Shown here one piece after another: positions 57,201 to 64,000 of a DNA stretch of 64,000 nt. The position numbers were made by a program, and so were the translations under genes. Every line of letters begins with the position of its first letter. The stretch's first letter is position 1. The notes beneath the pieces are model-generated. The model saw nothing but the letters and a program-made list of their open reading frames with translations. It did not search any database and was not told the DNA's origin. Source of the DNA: Tetradesmus obliquus (Eukaryota; Chlorophyta; Chlorophyceae; Sphaeropleales; Scenedesmaceae); the NCBI GenBank assembly GCA_030272155.1, contig CP126193.1, positions 3,162,001-3,226,000 of the forward strand, read 5' to 3'.

Positions 57201-58658
57201 AAGGGGCAGCTTCAGCACTGCAGGTGCGGCACAGAGCAGGGCCTGGTGGACTGGCTTGGGGGCTTGGCTGCAGCGGCTTGCGGGGCTGCAGTGTGATACT
57301 GGCTGTGCAGGGTTCTAGAGGCTTGCAGTGACCATCACCACTTGCTTACAACTTATAGACAAGCAAGCACTGACGTTGCAGCTGTGTGCGTACGTGCTGG
57401 CTGCAGACCTGTGTGAGATTGAGAGTGACGTCACGCCGCACCGCAGCCACGTGGCGCGCGTGTTGCAGCAGACCATGGGCGTGTACCCCGACACAGTCAA
57501 CCTGGAGACGCGCTACCTGGTGAGACCCACAGCAGTGGCTTGTCAGCCTGGCCGCCCATCAAAGCGACAGCATACATACCAGTTTTTGTCGGTGGTGGAG
57601 CAGCAGCAGGGCAGGCAGCAGCCTCGCTGGTGTCAGCCACACTGCCTGTAGCAGCAGGCCCGTCAGTCTGGTGGTCAACCAAAGCGACAGCATACGGACA
57701 TGTTTCATCACAGTGTGCAGGTGCAGCAGCAGCAGGGCAGGCAGCAGCAAAAGTGTCAGCCTGCCTGCCTGTAGGTGACAGCTGCAACGTCCAAGCTGCG
57801 GTGCAAAATGCAGCCCGCATGCAAGTGTCAGGAAAAGGTCCCTGCTGCGTGTTGGGAGCAGCGTACAGCTCTAGCATAGCATTGACCTGTGCCACCAGAC
57901 ATCTACCGGCGCTGCAACAACCTGCACTGCACCAGCACTTATTACACACGCACTGATCCTCGCACCAGCACGCGCCCGTCACCGATGCTGCTGCTGTTGC
58001 CGGCTGCGCCTGCAGATCCAGTCCATCGTGCGCCTGGTGGTGCGCCGCAGCGCGCGCATGGCTGCGGTGCTGCTGGTGGCGGTGCTGCGGCTGCAGGGCT
58101 GGCAGGAGGCGCCGCGACGGCTGGTGGTGGCTGTGGACGGCGGGGTGTTCCTCAAGTACCACAACTGGCGCGTGTTCTTAGACACATACCTGCGGGAGGC
58201 CTTCGGTGAGCTGACTGCTGCTACAGCTTGTAGAAAGCCAAGGTGCAGTGGCGCAGCGATGCCAGTTACGTGTCTCAGGTTTGTTACGGTGTTTTCTGCA
58301 GCAACATGGCGCACAAGTTGAGGCGCAGGGGTTGGCTGGTGGTTGGGGTTGCAACAAGAGCAGCGGGCAACAGCGCATACCGCGTAGTGTTGCTGAACGC
58401 CTGCCCGTAGCTGCTATGCAGCTGCTAGCACTGCTCTGGCACAAGCCAGCAAGCAGCGCCCAACACCATTTGTTCTGTACTTGGAGTGCTTCTTTCCTTA
58501 CCTCCATAGTGCTGATGTCAACTCCCTTCTTACCGTCTCACATCCTGCTGCCAGGCTCACGCGCCAAGGAGCTGACTCGGCTGATCCAGTTCAAGCCGAC
58601 AGCAGACGGCTCCAGCTTCGGCGCAGCTGTGCTGGCAGCAGCAGCAGCCAGCAGCTAG
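53256..58658 (+). CDS. HXK: Hexokinase, N-terminally membrane-anchored (plant type B)
   Basis: Twelve exons: 53256-53399, 53616-53681, 53800-53876, 54147-54237, 54540-54665, 54994-55147, 55626-55774, 56143-56290, 56842-56988, 57407-57519, 58016-58205 and 58555-58658. In phase, 502 residues, the usual size. It phosphorylates glucose and other hexoses with ATP. Motifs: DIGGTNFRV (106-114, phosphate 1), GFCFSFAVEQQAL and WTKGFDVDG (sugar binding), LINDSVG with catalytic D237, GVILGTGTNA (phosphate 2), NTEWGCYG, and VVAVDGGVFLKY (adenosine site). A hydrophobic helix at 11-29 (VGLAGGALAAAVAAAYYGY) replaces a plastid leader, as in plant hexokinases anchored to the mitochondrial outer membrane. The intron after exon 9 has two ghost copies of that exon's end. 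The intron after exon 10 contains an internal tandem repeat of about 110 bases. Confidence 0.95.
54238..54270 (+). repeat. (CAG)n just inside hexokinase intron 4
   Basis: About ten AGC/CAG triplets begin directly after the donor GTGAGC at 54238, on the donor rather than acceptor side. Confidence 0.85.
57005..57235 (+). repeat. Two ghosts of hexokinase exon 9 end with donors
   Basis: The VIPEALTKKDSFSTA-coding end with donor GCAG|GTGGGG (56989) is copied at about 57015-57070 (donor GTAG|GTGGGG) and 57173-57230 (GCAG|GTGCGG). Both copies keep the frame. Confidence 0.92.
57100..57120 (+). repeat. Homopolymer run of 21 G
   Basis: Pure G tract between the two exon-9 ghosts. Length may be an assembly estimate. 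Could form a G-quadruplex-type structure. Confidence 0.85.
57535..57765 (+). repeat. Intronic tandem repeat, two diverged copies of about 110 bp
   Basis: CAAAGCGACAGCATAC occurs at about 57557 and 57678, and GGGCAGGCAGCAG at about 57610 and 57736, both inside hexokinase intron 10. Confidence 0.75.
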
Positions 58659-60976
58659 CTGCGTGCATGGCGGTGCGGCGCTGGCGGCAGGCGGCTGTGG
58701 CGGCGGAGCACCGCTGCAGCAGCGGCATGGCAGGGTGTGGCAGGGTGAGCTGTACAGTGCTGCTATCATGGCAGGGCGGTTGCAACCAGCAGCAGCAGCC
58801 GCTTTGCTGAAGCTGCAGCTGCAATCTCTAGCGCGATGCTTGTTAGCTGGCGGCAGCTTCGCAGCGGCGTTGTGATTGGTGGATATGGCAAGGAATGGCT
58901 AACGGGGCTGCTTCGGGGTGTGTCATGTCAGGTGTGGCTGCAGTGTACCACGTAGCTGGTGCTCCTCCCCAATAACAGCCCTGTTGCTTACATCACTATA
59001 GATATTGGGTATTCATGTCGGGGCAGCAGCAGGGGGTACTGCTGGCATGCTGATCTGCGCTCTCAGGGCATGCAATACTTGTTGCTGTTTGTACTGTTTG
59101 TGTTGTAGGGGAACCAGTTGGCATCTTTGTTGCGTGTAGCTTAGGGACGTACGTCTCTTGTCTAGTTTGCAGGGTGTTGTGTGAGAGCGAGTAGAGGCTG
59201 GGCTGTGTATGTTTCAGGGCTTGTTGTCTTGGTTTGAAGGGCATCCTATTGCTTACAGAATTTGAGTTACCGTTGTGTTGTGCTGCAAGCTGTTGCTGGC
59301 GGTCGTGCCTTGGTCCACGTGGCGGCCCATCACAGCATGCAGCTAGCTAGTTTAACGGCGTTGCTGGTGCATGAGCTGGTGGGCAGCAGCTGCTGATCCG
59401 GCCTGCGCTTGCTGCCATACCAGTGTGTTAGCAACGTCCATCTGCTGCAAAGGCGGTTTCTTGGCAGGGGTGTCGTGGCTGTGAATGCTATGAAGCAGCG
59501 GCAGCGGCAGCCGTAGCTCATACTGTGCTGCAAGGCTACATACCCGCACAGCAAAGTGCAGAGCAGCTGGCAGACCTTGGTAGTGGCAGCTTCCCGGAAA
59601 TGTTGTTGCGTCAGGCTGAAGGATCGAATGGGCTTGTCTGCTGTGTGCAGCAATTGCAAGGCTGCGCAGCTAGGGCGGCATTATGTTGTTGCATTGAACG
59701 CTGCCTGATTTGTCCACGCATGGTCTTGGCTTGACAGCTGTAAAGGGTGTGATCGCGCAAGGTGGTTGCAAGGCTGAGGCATGAGCTTGGGTTAGCAAAC
59801 AGGTTACCAGGTGTAGCACTGCAGATTGCCGCTAGCTAGCAAAGCTAAAGCAAAGCACCTGATCACAAGCCAGCGCAGGCGCGCTGCGTATCAATGACAG
59901 CCATACGTCTGCTGGAACAGAGCAATCAATTGGGTAGCAAGTGGCTTGCAGGCACCGCCTGGAGCTCTTGATGTGCAGGCTTGCAGCTGCTGTCCCAAAC
60001 CCAGCAAACCGTACAACTGCAAATTACACGTGTCAGAAGCACGAGAGTGCTCCCATACACTCAGCTGTGCTGCTGCTTGCTTGCACAGGCCAGCCAGGTC
60101 TGCCCTGCAGCCTGACATGCGCATGCCACAAACCCATGAACTTTTATTTGCTGAATCCACAGCACATATTGTGCATCAGACCACGACCCTCGACTCAAAC
60201 TGCAACCAGACCCACCAACCCAGAGGCCGGCAGGCCCAGCTGTCAACAATTGTGTTCCTCTCCCAGCCCCATGGATAAAAAAACCTGCACACCCAGACAA
60301 GTTCTTGGTGGAAATGCATATCCAGCCAGTGAAAGACCGGTCTGTGTGCCTGCACTGCGGTGCAGCCACTGTGATACAGGCGTAGCACTGCCCAACAGCT
60401 TGCCAGCTGTCAGTGCTGGCTTGGCTTCCTCACTCGCTACCGCTGCTTGCTGGACATGATGTTGCCGACTGGCATTGGTTGCTGCAACCATATGACAAAC
60501 AGCCACACACTGACAGATTGCCTTTCAGGCCTGGCTGTGCGCCAAATACACACGGGGAAGTGCAAGACGTACAATACAAGTGCCAGCACAATCACTGCAG
60601 TAAATTCACACAGTGACTGCGCCTGCCAGTTGCTGGCTATACTTGCTGCAGAGATACATGCGCCGGGCTCAACCCTTGAGCTGCATGCTGCGTTGGGTGC
60701 CAAGTACATAAGCAGCATCACAACACGTGTGATATGCAAGCAAAAGTTGCACCACAGCAGCCGGGCATGCGCCAGCTTGTGTAGAGTTGTGTTCCACTCC
60801 TCTCTTTCATGTGCATATGTGTGAAAGAGTTGTGTTCCACTCCTCTCTTTCATGTGCATGTGTGCGAGAGAGTTGTGTTCCACCCCGTTCTTCTTCATGC
60901 ACGGAAGCGCACCACGCCAACACAGATCCATGCGCCAACATACAGTTCTTGAAAGCACAGCCTGTAGCCGCAGCCT
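58659..60976. other. Intergenic between convergent genes
   Basis: About 2.3 kb with no recognisable gene. Contains a TGTAA motif near 59742 and a three-copy 43-bp repeat near its right end (listed). Expected to hold the 3' UTRs of hexokinase and NRT2. Confidence 0.4.
60784..60890. repeat. 43-bp tandem repeat, 2.5 copies, 3' of NRT2
   Basis: GAGTTGTGTTCCAC starts at 60784, 60827 and 60870. The first two units are almost identical, the third decays. It lies within 200 bases of the NRT2 stop, so probably inside its 3' UTR. Confidence 0.88.
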
Positions 60977-62876
60977 TTAGGCAGTGCCAGCCTTGACGTG
61001 CACAGCCTTGGCAGCATCCAGGTCTTTTGCTGCTGCCGCGTTGGCCCAGCCGCGCTCACTCTTGCTCTCATACGCAAACTTGAGACTGTTGGTGTGCAGG
61101 CCCTGAGACACCTCAGCGGCAGTGTACTCTGCAGCACAGCAGCAGACAGCAGTGCAGCGCAACGTGAGACAGAGCACAGCAGCATGTGGTTCCGGCCGGG
61201 GTGGTGCATGCCATGCTAATGATCGATCAGCCCCAGCTGTATGCTGCAGCATGTGCAGCAGCGCAGGGACTGTAGCACACTCAGCGCAGCCACTGTGATA
61301 CAGCAATTCTCACAGTGCTCTACAGCTTGAAAGCTGTCAGGCTGTAGAGGCAGCAGTCCACCCAGCCCTGTGCTTGCAAAATTGCATGTTTTGTCTGTGA
61401 CAGCCGTGCTGCATGCTGTGCATCATGCACTTAGTGTTGGGCCTCACCTGCCATGTAGTAGTCCTCCTCAGTGACGCCAGGCTTGGCTTTGCAGAACATG
61501 CCACCCCTGCATAACAGCAACAGCAGCAGCAGCAGGTGTCAGTCGTGTGCAAGTACAGTATGAGCAGGTGCGTGCAACCAACAGGACGTCATTGACTTCT
61601 TCTGCATCAGCAGTGCGGCGGTAACAGCGGCTTGCAAGTGGAAGACGATGCAGTGCCTCGGCTTCATAACAGGGTGATCCTTGAGACGTATCAAGCTGCC
61701 AGAAGTATTAACTCTACCAGCAGCAGCAGCAGCAGCAGGCCACTCACCACATGGGGAAGTACACGCCCATGTACATCGCCGTCATGCCGATGACCATGAT
61801 GCCCAGCCAGAAGAAGCCCTGGGTGGGCGACAGCGGCAGGTACGTGAAGAAGATGGCCTGCGTCACCGCAGCGCCCGTGTTGCCGCCGGCGCCAACTAGC
61901 CCATACACCAGGCCTGTGCTGCGCTTGCTGATAAAAGGCACCACGCCGCAGGCCAGGCCGCAGGCTTGCTGGCACCAGATGGAGAAGATGACAAGGATGA
62001 CCATGGTGGCCAGCAGGGAGTTGTAGACCGGGGTGATGCCCAGCAGCAGGCAGAAGACGCCGCCCAGGGTCTGGATGATCCAGAGCGCCCACAGCCTGCC
62101 GCGCATGCCGTAGTGGCGGGCAGCGAGGTCTGCAGGGGATGGTTTGACAGACAAGCAGAAGGTGCGGCAGCAGGTGGTCAGGTCCAGGCTCTTGTCGAGT
62201 GTGGTTGGGTTACAATCTGTGCTGCATGTGGTTGCATCAGCTGTCAAGATCTGAACGCAGCACGCCTTGCAGGCGGAGGTGTCAACGGGTGCGTGCAGGC
62301 AACCTGTACTGCAGTGCAGTACACTGTACTACAATGCAATGCAGTACACTGTACACTGATGAGCAGGCGCCCCGGCCAGCACCTGCACCTACCTGAGATC
62401 ATGCCACCTGATGCGCGTGTGAAGATGTTCATCATGCCGAAGATACTACCCAGCGCGCCTGCCAGCACGGGTGTCAGGCGGAACTGGTCGTACTGCAGGA
62501 GCAGCAGCAGCGGCAGGAGCAGCAGCAGCAGCGGAGGTCTGTCAGATGTCTAGCGTGATGACCGCAGCTTGATGTCCACACATTCCGCAACCTTCTGCAA
62601 GCCACTCCACTGCACACAGCTTCAGTGCTTTGTGTTTTATACATTGTGTCCCGTAGTGATACGTAACACGGCAAATAGCATGTCATTCTCAGCTCACCAG
62701 GTAGTACACGATCACGTTGTCCACCACCAGCTCCACTCCGAAGCAGTAGCCGTAGTTGAGGCACATGATCCAGCTGCGGTAGTTGAGCAGGGCTGCCTTG
62801 AGTGTGTTGGGGCTCCTGTCCTTGACCTTGGCCTTGGAGGCCAACAGCTCACGGAAGTTGCCCTCGGGAAGGTCCT

Positions 62877-62910
<34 letters not shown>

Positions 62911-63936
62911 TTTTGTCACATCCTGTCACCACCAGCAACTGTGTTACATCCTGTCACCATTGAGCATGTGTACCACCTGGTGCATCCAAGCACGCGGCAG
63001 CCAGCAGCAGCTGTCCAATGCACATGTAAAGCTGAAAACAACCGACTGCAGCAGCAGCAGCAGCAGCAGCAGGGGCATGGCCAGCGCCGCGTCTCACCTG
63101 AGCGAACAGCATGATGGATGCTCCCAGGATGATGTGTGCAGCAGCAGGCACAAAGAAGGCCCAGCGCCACGCAATGAAGCTCGGCTGGCTGGCTGAGATG
63201 CCCTTCCACAGCAGCGGCATCAGGAAATGAGTCACGCCTCCTCCCATGTTTCCCCAGCCTGCTGCAATGGCGTTGGCGCTGCCCACAATCTTGGTGTTGA
63301 ACATGGAGGTGCACCAGAACTGGCAGCACACAAAGGCCGCCAGGGAGAATCCGATGAACAGGCGCAGCACGATGAAGCCGGCAGCACCTGCAGGGCGTGC
63401 CATGAAAGAAGAAGCGTTGTGTCAGACTTGGATTGTGGCAGTAACAGCAGGTGTGGCAGGATGTGGGTTCTACAATACACCATGAGGTTAGCCAGAACAA
63501 GTTGTGAGCCATTGAACCAGGCCAACTGAGCAATTGCTGCACATCACTGCTGGACAGCAATGCGTGCTAGCCTAGCCTGGGGCGTATCGCCTGCAGCTGT
63601 GTTGGGCATGCTACAGGGGCGCTGCTCTGCAGCTCACCTTGCACGATGGACATGCAGAAGATGGCCGGGCTTGTGAGTAGCAGCAGGAAGCCAAAGCCAT
63701 ACCTGCAGCAGCAGCAGCAAGATGCAGCAAAGTAAGCAAGGTGTGGAGCACTGTGACATTGTTGCAGTTCAGAGACTGCTTCCCGTAGGCAGGTGCTGCT
63801 GGCGAGAAAACACACTCAGTTGCTATGCATGCAAGACCTTGCAGCTGCTGTGTGGGGGCACAAGCTGCTGCTGCAGCAACGCCTGCGCACCTTGGACCAT
63901 ACATGTCCACCATGTTGCCCATCATAACACGGGATG
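60977..63936 (-). CDS. NRT2: High-affinity nitrate transporter, NRT2 / NNP family (5' end outside window)
   Basis: Eight exons visible: 63891-63936, 63638-63702, 63098-63387, 62698-62874, 62393-62492, 61748-62129, 61448-61506 and 60977-61128, all in phase, about 423 residues to the stop. The N-terminal ~90-100 residues lie beyond 64000. It is a 12-helix MFS importer of nitrate or nitrite at the plasma membrane; in green algae NRT2 usually needs a NAR2 partner, not seen here. Both NNP signatures are present: AIAAGWGNMGGGVTHFLMP and GLVYGLVGAGGNTGAAVTQA. The C-terminus (FPMWGGMFCKAKPGVTEEDY, then GLHTNSLKFAYESKSERG) matches algal NRT2, followed by a cytoplasmic Ala/Lys tail. Introns end in CTG runs at 62879-62911, 63709-63720 and near 62500-62535. 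Confidence 0.94.
62879..62911. repeat. (CAG)n at NRT2 acceptor
   Basis: About eleven CAG units; sense-strand CTG ending exactly at the acceptor before 62874. Confidence 0.9.
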
Positions 63937-64000
63937 CTGCAGCAGAAGCAACGCAGCACAGCAGCAGCAGCAGCAGCAGCGGTGAGCAGTGTGCTTCCCT

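Noticed and set aside
59941-60459. 172-residue plus-strand frame
   Set aside because: Cys/Thr/Pro-rich with no conserved motif; lies in the convergent 3' flank.

Overview
This window is nuclear DNA from a chlorophyte green alga, most likely a chlorophycean of the Scenedesmus/Tetradesmus type. The evidence is intron-dense genes (up to 12 exons, nearly all GT-AG), CAG/CTG trinucleotide runs in exons and introns, and plant-type plastid proteins (Psb28, BPG2-like GTPase, dihydroxyacid dehydratase, glucose-6-phosphate 1-epimerase) with short Arg/Ser/Ala-rich leaders. The species guess is inference. There are no bacterial-style operons, phage genes, CRISPR arrays or tRNA/rRNA genes that I can see. 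All gene models were spliced by eye from reading-frame continuity, splice consensus and family conservation. Internal exons are firmer than the 5' ends.

Layout. 1-1105 (-): 3' part of an unrecognised Ser/Ala-rich gene. 2099-4160 (-): cytochrome b561. 5258-6806 (-): small protein, possibly GOLGA7/ERF4-like. 7267-12523 (-): circularly permuted GTPase of the YqeH/BPG2 type. 12893-19570 (+): chloroplast dihydroxyacid dehydratase, 12 exons. 21381-26464 (+): TauE/SafE-type membrane protein. 29270-37459 (-): secreted fasciclin / Ser-Pro-rich / amidase fusion. 38442-42929 (-): glucose-6-phosphate 1-epimerase. 43209-44866 (+): Psb28. 47050-50039 (-): RRM plus U-box protein. 51187-52797 (-): LCM-type methyltransferase. 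53256-58658 (+): membrane-anchored hexokinase. 60977-63936 and beyond (-): NRT2-type nitrate transporter, 5' end outside the window. Three gene pairs are head to head with 279-458 bp between start codons (BPG2/DHAD, epimerase/Psb28, methyltransferase/hexokinase). Convergent pairs are separated by 2-3 kb without recognisable genes.

The most unusual signal is structural. In at least eight genes the introns carry decayed, same-strand copies of the neighbouring exon's edge together with its splice site and some flanking intron. DHAD alone has about nine. They look like repeated short tandem duplications that straddle exon-intron junctions, leaving 'ghost' exon ends and spare splice sites beside the real ones; in the epimerase gene one acceptor module is iterated five times in a 34-bp array. 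A second genome-wide habit is that sense-strand (CTG)n runs sit directly upstream of 3' splice sites in many genes. Functionally the window mixes plastid biosynthesis and photosynthesis (DHAD, Psb28, BPG2), hexose phosphate entry (hexokinase, G6P epimerase), nitrate uptake (NRT2) and cell-surface proteins (fasciclin-amidase, b561). I see no pathway-level clustering beyond the shared promoters.
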